A stretch of 64,000 bases of DNA from Lactococcus taiwanensis (GTDB lineage Bacteria > Bacillota > Bacilli > Lactobacillales > Streptococcaceae). Below are positions 7,928 to 16,135 of this stretch, one piece after another; within the stretch, counting starts at the first letter, position 1, and every line of letters begins with the position of its first letter. The DNA lies in contig NZ_BNDT01000005.1 of assembly GCF_014905395.1 (NCBI RefSeq), positions 1 to 64,000 of the forward strand, read 5' to 3'. A program made the position numbers and the translations under genes. The notes under the pieces were generated by a model. It ran no database searches and was not told where the DNA came from. It saw only the letters and a list, made by a program, of their open reading frames with translations.

Positions 7928-9091
7928 TTAACTTTCAAACGCTTTCACAAGTCGTTGTGTTGCCTCCTCGATAATAGAGAATGGTGCAGCTGCATTAAAG
8001 CGTGCATGGTTCTCCCCTTCTGTACCAAAGCTTTTTCCTTCATTCAGGATAACCTTTGCCTTTTGACTCAGTTTACTTTTTAAGGCCTCATCTCCTAGCT
8101 GATAGGCTGAAAAATCTAACCAAATCAAGTAAGTAGCTTCAGGAAGCATAACTTTAATCTTTGTTTTTTCAGTTAATTCTCTTTTGACATATTGAACATT
8201 TTGCTCAAGCACTTGCTTTAGTTGAGTCAGCCATTCACCACCATACTGATAAGCGGTTGTGGTCGCTAACATGCCCAAAGTGCTGACTTCTCCTTGATTA
8301 TTCGCAGTTCTTTGATTCAAAAATTTTCTTCTCAATGTTTCGTTTTCAATAATGGCGTAGGCACATTTAACACCAGCAATATTAAACGTCTTCGAAGCCG
8401 ATGAAAGAATAATACTAAAATTTTTAAACTCCTTTGAAACTGTATTGAAGCTGTGATGCTGATGTCCAAATAAAGTGAGGTCTTGGTGAATCTCATCGGC
8501 AACTAAACAGACGTTGTACTTTTGACATAAAGCGCCGATTTTCAACAACTCCTCTTTAGACCAGACACGCCCTCCAGGATTATGGGGGTTACACAACAAG
8601 TAGAGTTTAACTTCATTGTCTACAATATCTTTTTCGAGCTGTTCAAAATCAATAAAAAATTTTCCATCCTCCTCAAGTAAAGAATTTTCAACTAATTTTC
8701 TTTGATTTAACTTGACAGTACGCGCAAAAGGTGGATAGACAGGCGTATTAATCAAGACTGCCTCATTGCGTTGTGTCAGAGATTGGATAGCGAGACTGAG
8801 TCCTGGCACCACACCATCCATAAAAACTAAACTTTCTTTAGAAAAACTATAATGATGTTGCTCCTTCTCCCAAGTCTGCACACTGTCAAGCAAGCGCTCT
8901 TCAACATACGCATAGCCATAGACACCATAATCGGCATACTCATGAATACTTTGGGTCACTTCAGGCAGTGCGATAAAATCCATATCCGCCACCCATAAGG
9001 GTAGTTTTTCATGATCTTGCTGTACTTCTTTCCATTTCACTGAATTATGGGTGAGACGATTGGGGATAGTTGTAAAATCATATTTTGTCAT
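7928..9091 (-). CDS. patB: C-S lyase, MalY/PatB family (cystathionine beta-lyase type)
   Basis: PLP enzyme of aminotransferase class I that cleaves the C-S bond of cystathionine and related thiols, giving homocysteine, pyruvate and ammonia. At 387 residues it shows the MalY/PatB N-terminus with LPLWVADMDF near 30, LCNPHNPGGRVW near 165, the VADEIHQDL aspartate near 200 and the PLP lysine in SSASKTFNIAG near 235. It follows metA and the gamma-synthase-type gene on the same strand, so the three can take homoserine to homocysteine. Some MalY proteins also have regulatory roles; nothing here shows that. Confidence 0.9.
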   Translation of the reverse strand: MTKYDFTTIPNRLTHNSVKWKEVQQDHEKLPLWVADMDFIALPEVTQSIHEYADYGVYGYAYVEERLLDSVQTWEKEQHHYSFSKESLVFMDGVVPGLSLAIQSLTQRNEAVLINTPVYPPFARTVKLNQRKLVENSLLEEDGKFFIDFEQLEKDIVDNEVKLYLLCNPHNPGGRVWSKEELLKIGALCQKYNVCLVADEIHQDLTLFGHQHHSFNTVSKEFKNFSIILSSASKTFNIAGVKCAYAIIENETLRRKFLNQRTANNQGEVSTLGMLATTTAYQYGGEWLTQLKQVLEQNVQYVKRELTEKTKIKVMLPEATYLIWLDFSAYQLGDEALKSKLSQKAKVILNEGKSFGTEGENHARFNAAAPFSIIEEATQRLVKAFES

Positions 9092-9130
9092 TATTTTCCT
9101 CTTATTTTCTTTTTACATTGAAACTGTTTT

Positions 9131-9148
9131 ACTGACCAGATGGTCAGT
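9131..9148. repeat. ACTGAC-N6-GTCAGT repeat, copy 4
   Basis: Perfect arms, spacer CAGATG. It lies 15 bases beyond the stop of the gamma-synthase-type gene and before patB. Confidence 0.95.
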
Positions 9149-9162
9149 AACTTTTGAGAACA

Positions 9163-10254
9163 TCAGTCAGTAATAAAAGCCTGCTCTATGTCCTCTATCA
9201 AATCACGCACATCTTCTATCCCTACTGAAAGCCGTAATAAATCATTTGTTAATCCATAAGTAGCGCGTACTTCCTCTGGAATATCATGATGGGTTTGGGT
9301 TGCTGGATAAGTAATTAAACTCTCTACCCCTCCCAAGCTTTCCGCAAAAGTAATCACTTTTAATTGATTCAGAAATTTGGGAATGATGGTCTCATCAGAG
9401 ACTTTGAATGAAATCATTCCCCCTCGTCCAGGATAGGTGACCGTTTGAACACTTGGATGTTTTTTAAGCATTGCGACCACCTTTTTCGCATTATAAGTAA
9501 TGCGTTCCATACGAACACTCAACGTTTTTAGTCCCCGCATTACTAAGTAACTATCAAAAGGCGAAAGGACCGCACCGCTAGTATTCAGCTGATGAAGTAG
9601 ACGTTGATAAAGCTCCTCGTCACGTACAATTACCGCACCGGCAAGCACATCATTATGTCCTGCTAAATATTTCGTAGCTGAGTGAATGACTAGATCCGCA
9701 CCAAGTTCTAAAGGTTTCTGGTAGATGGGGCTATAAAAAGTATTGTCTACAAAAACTTTAGCTCCGCAAGCTTGGGCTTTATTGACAATTTTTTCAATGT
9801 CAAATTCTACCATCATGGGGCTTGTTGGCGTTTCAAGATAGACCAGATCAGTAGTCGAATTAATAAGTGCTAACATTTCTTTTTCGTTATTTGCATAGGA
9901 AAAAGAAAAACGGCCTTGCTTTTGTTGCTCATCAAACCAACGATAAGACCCGCCATACAGGTCTCGACAAGCAACAATTTTGGTCCCTACTGGAAGAATA
10001 TCAAAAGCTAAAACAATGGCAGCCATCCCAGAAGCTGTTGCCAAAGCAAATTGGCCCGACTCGATCAGTGCCAAAGTTTCTTCTAAGGTTGCCCGGGTCG
10101 GATTTTTTGTTCGAGTATAATCATAGCCGGTCGAATGACCAAACTCGGGATGTTGATAAGTGGTGGAAAAATGCAGAGGGGCGACCAAAGCACCCGTTAT
10201 TTGGTCATGACGTGTCCCAGCTTGGGCTAATAAAGTATCTAATCTTGTTACCAT
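9163..10254 (-). CDS. Cys/Met metabolism PLP enzyme (cystathionine gamma-synthase type)
   Basis: Trans-sulfuration PLP enzyme of 363 residues: YxYxR-like YDYTRTKNPT near 42 for phosphate binding, ASGMAA near 78, TPTSPMM near 143, the PLP lysine in IHSATKYLAGHND near 196, and C-terminal SLGGVESL. In this setting, right after metA, it most likely joins O-acetylhomoserine with cysteine or sulfide (MetB/MetI activity). I cannot separate gamma-synthase from O-acetylhomoserine thiolyase by eye. An in-frame ATG at 10278 overlaps metA; the ATG at 10254 has AAAAGGA upstream and is preferred. Confidence 0.88.
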   Translation of the reverse strand: MVTRLDTLLAQAGTRHDQITGALVAPLHFSTTYQHPEFGHSTGYDYTRTKNPTRATLEETLALIESGQFALATASGMAAIVLAFDILPVGTKIVACRDLYGGSYRWFDEQQKQGRFSFSYANNEKEMLALINSTTDLVYLETPTSPMMVEFDIEKIVNKAQACGAKVFVDNTFYSPIYQKPLELGADLVIHSATKYLAGHNDVLAGAVIVRDEELYQRLLHQLNTSGAVLSPFDSYLVMRGLKTLSVRMERITYNAKKVVAMLKKHPSVQTVTYPGRGGMISFKVSDETIIPKFLNQLKVITFAESLGGVESLITYPATQTHHDIPEEVRATYGLTNDLLRLSVGIEDVRDLIEDIEQAFITD

Positions 10255-10274
10255 CTTTTGTTCCTTTTCTAAGA

Positions 10275-11231
10275 TCATTCCGCTTGATTAAAATCATAGT
10301 CTTCTTCATAGTGGCTGCTTAACCGCTCACCTACATAAGGGGTTGCTTGATAGACAGCATAGTTCAGCCAATTTGAAAAAAAGAGCGAGGCAGCAGAAGC
10401 CCAGGTTTTGACGGGCGGTTGTTGCTCATCATCTTCTGGAAAATAATTTTGGGGTCGCACGGCAGTTAGTCCCGCCGCTTTATCGCGTTGATATTCCCAT
10501 TTTAAAGTTTCACGATCATACTCTAAATGGCCAAATAAATAAATTTCTCGCAAGTTTTTCTTAGCAACAATACCCAAACCTGCATGCTGCGAATGAGAAA
10601 GAATTTCAAAATCATCTAAAATGCGAATTTGTTCTTCGGCACAAGCTGTATATCGTGAATGAGGAAAAGAAAAATAATCATCAAAACCCCGAAAAAGAGG
10701 ATGCCTGTGGTTTTCCACTGTGCTTTTAAAAACCCCACAGACTTTCTGCGGCAGCTGCTGTTTGGTTATACCATAGCGCGCATAAAGGCCAGCTTGGGCT
10801 CCCCAGCAAATATGAAGGGTCGAATAAACATGACGTTTGCTCCACTCAATGATCTCTAAAAACTCTAACCAATAATCAACGGCCTCAAAAGCCATTTGCT
10901 CTAAGGGTGCCCCCGTTATTATCAACCCATCATAATACTTTGCTCTGACCTCTGAAAAAGAGTGATAAAAGTTGTCAAGATAAGACTGTTGTGTGTTCTT
11001 TACCACATGGCTGCTAGGATAAAGCAAATCCACGTTGATTTGAAGAGGGGTATTGGATAGCAACCGTAAAATCTGGGTTTCAGTCACCATTTTACGGGGC
11101 ATTAAATTCACAATAAGTAAATTGAGCGGTCGGATATTCTGTTGCTCAGCCCTTTCACTATCCATTACAAAAATATTATCAGTCCGCAATTGTTCAATCG
11201 CAGGAAGATTTTTGACTACTTTTACTGGCAT
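10275..11231 (-). CDS. metA: Homoserine O-acetyltransferase, MetA family
   Basis: First committed step of methionine synthesis, acylating homoserine. At 318 residues it carries the MetA glutamine-amidotransferase-like fold with LNLLIVNLMPRKMVTETQ near 35, the catalytic cysteine in HICWGAQAGLYARYGI near 142, and FSFPHSRYT near 190. The residue after TGAPL near 111 is Glu; in characterised MetA proteins Glu at this site gives acetyl-CoA rather than succinyl-CoA specificity, so I call it an acetyltransferase. It heads a metA/gamma-synthase/patB gene run and has its own promoter. Confidence 0.93.
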   Translation of the reverse strand: MPVKVVKNLPAIEQLRTDNIFVMDSERAEQQNIRPLNLLIVNLMPRKMVTETQILRLLSNTPLQINVDLLYPSSHVVKNTQQSYLDNFYHSFSEVRAKYYDGLIITGAPLEQMAFEAVDYWLEFLEIIEWSKRHVYSTLHICWGAQAGLYARYGITKQQLPQKVCGVFKSTVENHRHPLFRGFDDYFSFPHSRYTACAEEQIRILDDFEILSHSQHAGLGIVAKKNLREIYLFGHLEYDRETLKWEYQRDKAAGLTAVRPQNYFPEDDEQQPPVKTWASAASLFFSNWLNYAVYQATPYVGERLSSHYEEDYDFNQAE

Positions 11232-11263
11232 TCTACCCTCTTTTCTAATTTCAATTAGACTTA

Positions 11264-11291
11264 ATTATAGACTTCTAGACCATTTTTTCAA
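11264..11291 (-). promoter_or_regulatory. metA promoter with TAGAC repeats
   Basis: TTGAAA (11286-11291) and TATAAT (11264-11269), 16 bases apart, on the minus strand. Three TAGAC copies at about 11256, 11268 and 11276 of the plus strand overlap the -10 and spacer and might be an operator of a sulfur-metabolism regulator; I cannot match it to a known box. Confidence 0.65.
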
Positions 11292-11346
11292 GAGGTTCAG
11301 ATTAAAATTTTGTGATGGACTTATTTAATTTTTTTAAGTTGAGAAG

Positions 11347-11372
11347 GATAAAAAACTTGCCCTAGAGCAAGT
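11347..11372 (-). terminator. Terminator after the old-yellow-enzyme gene
   Basis: AAACTTGC/GCAAGTTT stem with a short loop and T-rich flanks on both strands. Confidence 0.85.
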
Positions 11373-12455
11373 TTATTTATAGCGTTTTTCTAAGTATTTA
11401 AACATAGGATGTGGCATCGGCAAATCCTTAATTGCTTCACCAAAAGGTTTACTGACAGGGTCGTCAGTAATTTCTCCAGTTACTTTTAAAGGAAATTCTG
11501 GGTCGACTAGGAGCTGCTGCGCAATGGCCGCTGCATCAGCATTTTCAAGGAGCGCTTCAACATCTTCTTTTGTACGCACACCTCCTACCCCAATGACAGG
11601 CATAACACCCGCTACCGCTTCATGAATGTAAGCCAATTCTGATTTTTTTTGATAGGCTTGCGAATTAGCACGGCGAGTGAAGTGTTTTAAAGAAATATGT
11701 AAATAATCGAGAGGCTTTGTTTTCAATTGTTCTACAAAAGCGAGCGTATCTTCAAAACGGATTCCTGGTACTGTCGCTTCTACAGGAGAAAGACGATAAC
11801 CGATGGCAAATGGGCGTGAAGTTTTTGCTACTTCTTGTGCCACACGGTCAATAACAGCAAGAGGAAAGTTCATCCGTTTTTCTAGACTTCCCCCCCAGTG
11901 ATCCGTGCGGCGGTTAGAATGGGGAGAGAAAAACTGATGAAGTAAATACATATTAGCCCCATGGATCTCCACACCATCAAATCCTGCGGCAATCGCCCGT
12001 CGTGTTGCTTGACCAAACGCTTCAATGAGGGCTTCAATTTCGTTTTCTGATAACTCCCGTGGAATTTCTGAGCCAGGAACTTCTGCAGCAACACTTGAGG
12101 CTGAAACGGGTTGCTCACCAATGGTTTTTTCAGAGGTCATACGTCCTGCATGAAATATCTGTAAGATTGCCTTTGCCCCACCAGCATGGATAGCGGCTGA
12201 CAGCTCTGTCAGCCGTGCAATCGCATCATCAGTAGCAATCGTCAGCTCACCTGGCCAGCCTTTCCCGTTATCCATTACATTCGCCGTCCCCGTAATGACA
12301 GCACCTAATCCCTTACTCCGCATCCCGTAATGTTGAATTTCTTCTTGCGTCACAATTCCATCATGAAAACTCAGTACAACAGTCATTGGTGCCATGATTA
12401 AGCGATTCTTCAAGGTCACACCAGAGCGAAGCACTAAGGGTTGATTTAAATTCAT
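11373..12455 (-). CDS. NADH:flavin oxidoreductase, old yellow enzyme family
   Basis: FMN-dependent ene-reductase-like TIM barrel of 360 residues. Visible landmarks are LKNRLIMAPMT near 16, the substrate/FMN segment GFDGVEIHGANMYLLHQF near 160, SPHSNRRTDHWGGS near 180 and the phosphate loop VGGVRT near 295. The physiological substrate is unknown. It is the last gene of a tightly packed run with an AEC transporter and a Nudix hydrolase (4-base overlaps). Two copies of the ACTGAC repeat are inside the gene: near residue 84 (LTELSA) and near 330 (ITDDPVSK). Confidence 0.92.
   Translation of the reverse strand: MNLNQPLVLRSGVTLKNRLIMAPMTVVLSFHDGIVTQEEIQHYGMRSKGLGAVITGTANVMDNGKGWPGELTIATDDAIARLTELSAAIHAGGAKAILQIFHAGRMTSEKTIGEQPVSASSVAAEVPGSEIPRELSENEIEALIEAFGQATRRAIAAGFDGVEIHGANMYLLHQFFSPHSNRRTDHWGGSLEKRMNFPLAVIDRVAQEVAKTSRPFAIGYRLSPVEATVPGIRFEDTLAFVEQLKTKPLDYLHISLKHFTRRANSQAYQKKSELAYIHEAVAGVMPVIGVGGVRTKEDVEALLENADAAAIAQQLLVDPEFPLKVTGEITDDPVSKPFGEAIKDLPMPHPMFKYLEKRYK
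11451..11468. repeat. ACTGAC-N6-GTCAGT repeat, copy 5 (coding)
   Basis: Perfect arms, spacer AGGGTC, inside the old-yellow-enzyme gene about 29 codons from its end. Translated as TDDPVS. Confidence 0.95.
12196..12213. repeat. ACTGAC-N6-GTCAGT repeat, copy 6 (coding)
   Basis: GCTGAC, spacer AGCTCT, GTCAGC: the outermost base is changed on both arms so symmetry is kept. Coding, read as LTELSA. Confidence 0.8.
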
Positions 12456-13042
12456 AATTTGTCTTCTTTCTTTTTTTCAATAATTCGTGAAATAATTTTA
12501 TCATAAATAATTTTCATCTCTTCTTCAGAAGATTGGGAGGAAAATTCTTCAAGGGGAATCCAAGCTACTCCGCCTGTCTCCTCTTTATTTTCGCGCAACA
12601 ACTGTTGGTCATCCGCTTCAAATAAAAAAGTCACATTCAGGTGTAAGTGGGCTGAAACGTAACCTCTTGAACGATGAAAATGACCAAATACTGGTAAATT
12701 TTCAATCGAGATCGGGTCAGGTAAAAGTAGTTTCAATTGCTCAATTCCACTCTCTTCTCTTACTTCTTTTTCAGCCACATGAAGCAAGTTCACATCTCCA
12801 TCAGCATGACCGCCCATCCAGCCCCAACTCTTATAAATTTTGTGATAAATGCCTAAGACCCGCTCATGTGTTTGATTCAAAACAAAAGCGCTTGCTGTAA
12901 AATGGGCTAAAGCATCACGCGTCAAATTTTTCGCATCAGATGCACGAGTCTTAAAAAGCGGTAAGTCAGCCTCTTCTTGGGGTCCTTCAGGTCTAAACCG
13001 ACCTAATAAAATTTCTAATTCATTTTTCATCATTAACCTCAT
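12452..13042 (-). CDS. Nudix hydrolase
   Basis: Hydrolase of nucleoside-diphosphate-linked compounds. The Nudix box is at about residues 77-99: GGHADGD, then EKEVREESGI. The first glutamate of GX5E is Val and the Arg before the core is Lys, but the metal-binding REESG core is intact, so it is probably active. It starts in a 4-base overlap with the upstream AEC transporter gene and its stop overlaps the start of the old-yellow-enzyme gene, indicating translational coupling. The substrate is unknown. Confidence 0.88.
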   Translation of the reverse strand: MRLMMKNELEILLGRFRPEGPQEEADLPLFKTRASDAKNLTRDALAHFTASAFVLNQTHERVLGIYHKIYKSWGWMGGHADGDVNLLHVAEKEVREESGIEQLKLLLPDPISIENLPVFGHFHRSRGYVSAHLHLNVTFLFEADDQQLLRENKEETGGVAWIPLEEFSSQSSEEEMKIIYDKIISRIIEKKKEDKL

Positions 13043-13947
13043 AAAATAATTACTACAAGACTCATCAAAACTAAAGATACAAACATTGATAAACTAATTA
13101 CTAAACCTGCGACAGCCCGATCATTTCCTAACTCAACTGCCTGAATCATGTGCAAAAATGACATGGGGCAAAAGAAAATCAACAAAAGTACCTCTTTGAT
13201 AAGTGCTGGAAAAGGAACCAAAAAATAGAAGAAAATCGCCAGTATTATTGCTAATAAATAGCGCCACCACAGTATGCTCAAAATTAATTTGAGTTGTCCG
13301 TGCGGAAGCCTAAACTCCATAAACAAACCTATCGTAAAAACAGAAAGGAGCGTATTGGCATTGCTGAGTGGACGTAGAGGAATAAGCCATTGTTCCGGAA
13401 TACTCCATCCCAAAATGGCAAGTCCAAACATGAGGAGGTAGACAACAAAAGGAGGGTTTTTAAGCAAAGTATTAAAAAGCGTTCCTCCCAACCCTCTTTG
13501 CTTCTTTTTCCACAAAGAACGCTCGACGATTGCCTGAGTTGTTCCCGTAACCATCAAAGAATTCCCCATATCAAACATTGCTAAATAAGGAATAGCTGCT
13601 GGAAAAAAGCTACTAACAAAAGGAATTGAAAAATTCCCAATGTTGTATCCTGATAGGTCAAACATGTAGAGTCCTTGCGCTACGTGATCTTGTTTTCGGC
13701 CCAAAATTTTTCCCAGAAAAACTAGAAAAAGATTGGTGCAAATTCCTAAGCACATCAACACCAAAAAAGTGGAGGAAAGCTTCGTATGATTGACCCCAAT
13801 AAGAATCGTAGCTGGCAGCGTCAGATATACAACCAATTTTGAAACGAGGGCACCATCTTTTTGAGCTAATAAACCTAATTTTTTCAGTAAAAGCGCGAGC
13901 AATAAGATAAGTAAAATGCTGAATGCATTTAAAAAAATCGTTAACAT
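13039..13947 (-). CDS. AEC family transporter (auxin efflux carrier superfamily)
   Basis: Membrane protein of 302 residues with about ten helices in two five-helix halves. LTLPATILIGV near residue 42 and SGYNIGNFSIPF near 98 are AEC family signatures. Bacterial members export or import organic acids such as malate or malonate; the substrate is not evident here. It is the first gene of the AEC/Nudix/old-yellow-enzyme operon. Confidence 0.85.
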   Translation of the reverse strand: MLTIFLNAFSILLILLLALLLKKLGLLAQKDGALVSKLVVYLTLPATILIGVNHTKLSSTFLVLMCLGICTNLFLVFLGKILGRKQDHVAQGLYMFDLSGYNIGNFSIPFVSSFFPAAIPYLAMFDMGNSLMVTGTTQAIVERSLWKKKQRGLGGTLFNTLLKNPPFVVYLLMFGLAILGWSIPEQWLIPLRPLSNANTLLSVFTIGLFMEFRLPHGQLKLILSILWWRYLLAIILAIFFYFLVPFPALIKEVLLLIFFCPMSFLHMIQAVELGNDRAVAGLVISLSMFVSLVLMSLVVIIL

Positions 13948-14023
13948 AGCCGTTCACAGTCTATCAGTCTTCCCTTTTAAAAGAGAGCTGAACTTTCTTC
14001 TTCATTTTATCACTTTTTCAAAT

Positions 14024-14053
14024 AAAAAATCTCGTAGAAATACGAGATTTTTT
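14024..14053 (-). terminator. Terminator after the aldose-epimerase gene
   Basis: AAAAAATCTCGTA/TACGAGATTTTTT, a perfect 13-bp dyad with a 4-base loop, bidirectional. It sits just 3' of the epimerase gene. Confidence 0.92.
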
Positions 14054-14054
14054 G

Positions 14055-14924
14055 TTATTTTATTTCAATGGTATACTCACAAGAAAATTTACCATCTGGT
14101 GCTAATTCATTGATTCCAAATTTTGTAATGAGGTCTCCATCAGTATTTTGATCATCGGCAATCCCGCACCATGGTTCAATACAAACAAAAGGAGCTTCGC
14201 TTGGATAAGGGGACCATAATCCAAAATAAGGCATGTCTTTCCAAGATACTGTAACCCCGTGATCATCAATCGAGTTCGTAAGCGAAACGCTCATTTCATC
14301 AGATGAGCTATAGACGAGTGCATCTTGCTCGAAAAGGGTGCGAGTCAAGGGCAAGGTACTGACCGTAACTTCTTTGCGCTCATCCACTTTGATCGTTCCC
14401 GTAGGTACATCCAAAGGAATAAAAGTGCGTGCCACATCAGGTTTGATGGTGAGTTGATAGTCTTCAAATTTCCCATTTTTGAGGGGAACATTAAAAGCTG
14501 GATGAGCACCCACACCAAAACTCATAAATTTTTCATCTTCATTTTTCACATCGTAGCGAACTCGAATTTTATTAGCTGAGAGTTTATAAGAAACGCGGAA
14601 ATTGAAATGGAAGGGGTAATGATTTAGACTATCTTCATTTTCATGCAGTTCAAAGACTAGCTCATCTTGTGTAGCCCGAATTAATTCAAATTCATTGTCA
14701 CGTGCAAAACCATGACCTGACATTTGATAGGTTTTATCAGCGTATCGATAACTCCCATTTTTTAATTTACCAACAATAGGAAATAAAACTGGGGCATGAC
14801 GTCCCCAAAATTTAGGATCTGCTTGCCACAAGTATTCCATTCCCTCGTGTTCAATAGAATGCATCTCAGCACCGAATGTGTCTACTTGAACAGTCACTTG
14901 GCTATTTTTTAAAGTGTATTGCAT
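14055..14924 (-). CDS. Aldose 1-epimerase family protein (LacX-like)
   Basis: Galactose-mutarotase-fold protein of 289 residues. APVLFPIVGKLKNG near 43, GHGFARDNEF near 70 and GVGAHPAFNVPL near 142 (catalytic His), plus a WCGIADDQN segment near 255, place it with LacX/YeaD-type epimerases rather than classical GalM. A true galM is present elsewhere in the window (53426-54448). The longer start at 14939 is unlikely because AAGGAG lies inside it; it fits the ATG at 14924 with 6-base spacing. The sugar substrate is unknown. Confidence 0.88.
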   Translation of the reverse strand: MQYTLKNSQVTVQVDTFGAEMHSIEHEGMEYLWQADPKFWGRHAPVLFPIVGKLKNGSYRYADKTYQMSGHGFARDNEFELIRATQDELVFELHENEDSLNHYPFHFNFRVSYKLSANKIRVRYDVKNEDEKFMSFGVGAHPAFNVPLKNGKFEDYQLTIKPDVARTFIPLDVPTGTIKVDERKEVTVSTLPLTRTLFEQDALVYSSSDEMSVSLTNSIDDHGVTVSWKDMPYFGLWSPYPSEAPFVCIEPWCGIADDQNTDGDLITKFGINELAPDGKFSCEYTIEIK

Positions 14925-15018
14925 CATAAGCTCCTTCATTGAATCTTTTTCATCTTATTTTAACATTTTTATTGGGAGATGGCAGTCTTTAAAAGCAGCA
15001 GTCTTGGTGAGTTATATT

Positions 15019-15044
15019 AAAAAAAACCGTACGCATACGGTTTA
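15019..15044 (-). terminator. Terminator after yhaM
   Basis: AAACCGTA/TACGGTTT 8-bp stem with a 4-base loop, followed on the minus strand by a T-run. Confidence 0.9.
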
Positions 15045-15986
15045 ATCATTTCTTGGTTTATAGAAATTACGGTTGGAGAGTGCCCAGACACGCTGACTAA
15101 ATTGTCCTGGCTCAAGTGTAGCTGTAGCAGTAGTCATCATCATCATATTCGCATCCATCACATCAATTTGGTGGATCATTTCCGCTTCCATAATCTGTGG
15201 GCGAACGGGACTACCATATTCCAGTTCTCCGTGGTGGCTAAGCAAACAGTGACGGAGCATCAAAAGCTCTTCATTATCATCATCAAAGCCAAGCTCCAAA
15301 GCTACTTTACTGACTTCTTCGTCAATCAAGACAATATGGCCAAGCAAGTTCCCGCGCAGGGTATAACTCGTATTTTCGCTTCCGGTAAATTCTAAACATT
15401 TAGCCATATCATGAAGTAGAACACCCGCAAACATTAAACTCTCATCGAGTTGTGGGTAAACTTCACAAACCTTTTCGGCAAGATGGAGCATGGTCGTTGT
15501 ATGGTAGGCAAGTCCTCCTTCAAAAGCGTGGTGATTTGTTTTTGCAGCGGGAAATTCATAAAATTCTTTATCAAATTTCTTCAAAATCGCTCGAACGATC
15601 CGATTTAAAGTGGCATTCTCAATTTTAAAAACAATCGATTGAACATACTCACGCAAATCTTTTTCTTGAGCAGGTGAGCTTTCACGATAATCGCGTGGAT
15701 TATTGGGTTCATTATCATTAGCTATTCGCAGCTGAATTTTATTGACTTGTGGCATGCCATTATAAAGTTCTTTTAGTGCTCTCATATGCACCACCCGTCC
15801 TGCACGAAATTGCTCCACTGCTTTAGGATTGGCATCCCATATATTTCCGTTAATTGTGCCACTACGATCTTGGAAACTTAACGCAAGGTAATCTTTCCCT
15901 GCACGCGTTTGACGCAGTTCAACAGACTTAATTAAGTAAAAGCCTTCAAAAAAATCGCCAATTTCTAAATTTTTAATGAGAACCAT
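15042..15986 (-). CDS. yhaM: 3'-5' exoribonuclease YhaM family (OB-fold plus HD domain)
   Basis: Cytoplasmic 3'-5' exonuclease acting on RNA (and DNA in the Bacillus enzyme). Of 314 residues, the N-terminal 1-90 are an OB-fold nucleic-acid binding region and about 155-290 the HD phosphohydrolase domain: HHAFEGGLAYHT near 158, LLHDMAKC near 197, with later LSHHGE near 255. The order rsgA...rpe, rmuC, yhaM resembles that of streptococci and lactococci as I remember it. The 149-base gap to rmuC contains no clear promoter. Confidence 0.95.
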   Translation of the reverse strand: MVLIKNLEIGDFFEGFYLIKSVELRQTRAGKDYLALSFQDRSGTINGNIWDANPKAVEQFRAGRVVHMRALKELYNGMPQVNKIQLRIANDNEPNNPRDYRESSPAQEKDLREYVQSIVFKIENATLNRIVRAILKKFDKEFYEFPAAKTNHHAFEGGLAYHTTTMLHLAEKVCEVYPQLDESLMFAGVLLHDMAKCLEFTGSENTSYTLRGNLLGHIVLIDEEVSKVALELGFDDDNEELLMLRHCLLSHHGELEYGSPVRPQIMEAEMIHQIDVMDANMMMMTTATATLEPGQFSQRVWALSNRNFYKPRND

Positions 15987-16135
15987 CTTTTCTCCTTTAT
16001 GGTTTGAATCCTAGAGGTGAAAGCCTAACTATAATAAGCAGAGCTAGTAAGGCCCGGCTTAGGTTTAGTTTAAAAGTGCGTGCGTTCTAGGTGTAATTAA
16101 AAACAAGTGTTAATTTTTACTTTATACCAGCAAGC

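Noticed and set aside
9131-9148. The dyad as an operator of a single TetR-type repressor
   Set aside because: The half-site ACTGACC looks like some TetR operators, but dozens of copies at gene 3' ends and inside genes do not fit an operator.
15309-15326. ACTGACTTCTTCGTCAAT in yhaM as a repeat copy
   Set aside because: Right arm mismatched (GTCAAT); not counted, although spacing is right.
15987-16135. Possible RNA or promoter between rmuC and yhaM
   Set aside because: Weak partial inverted repeats and no good promoter or terminator; nothing supportable.
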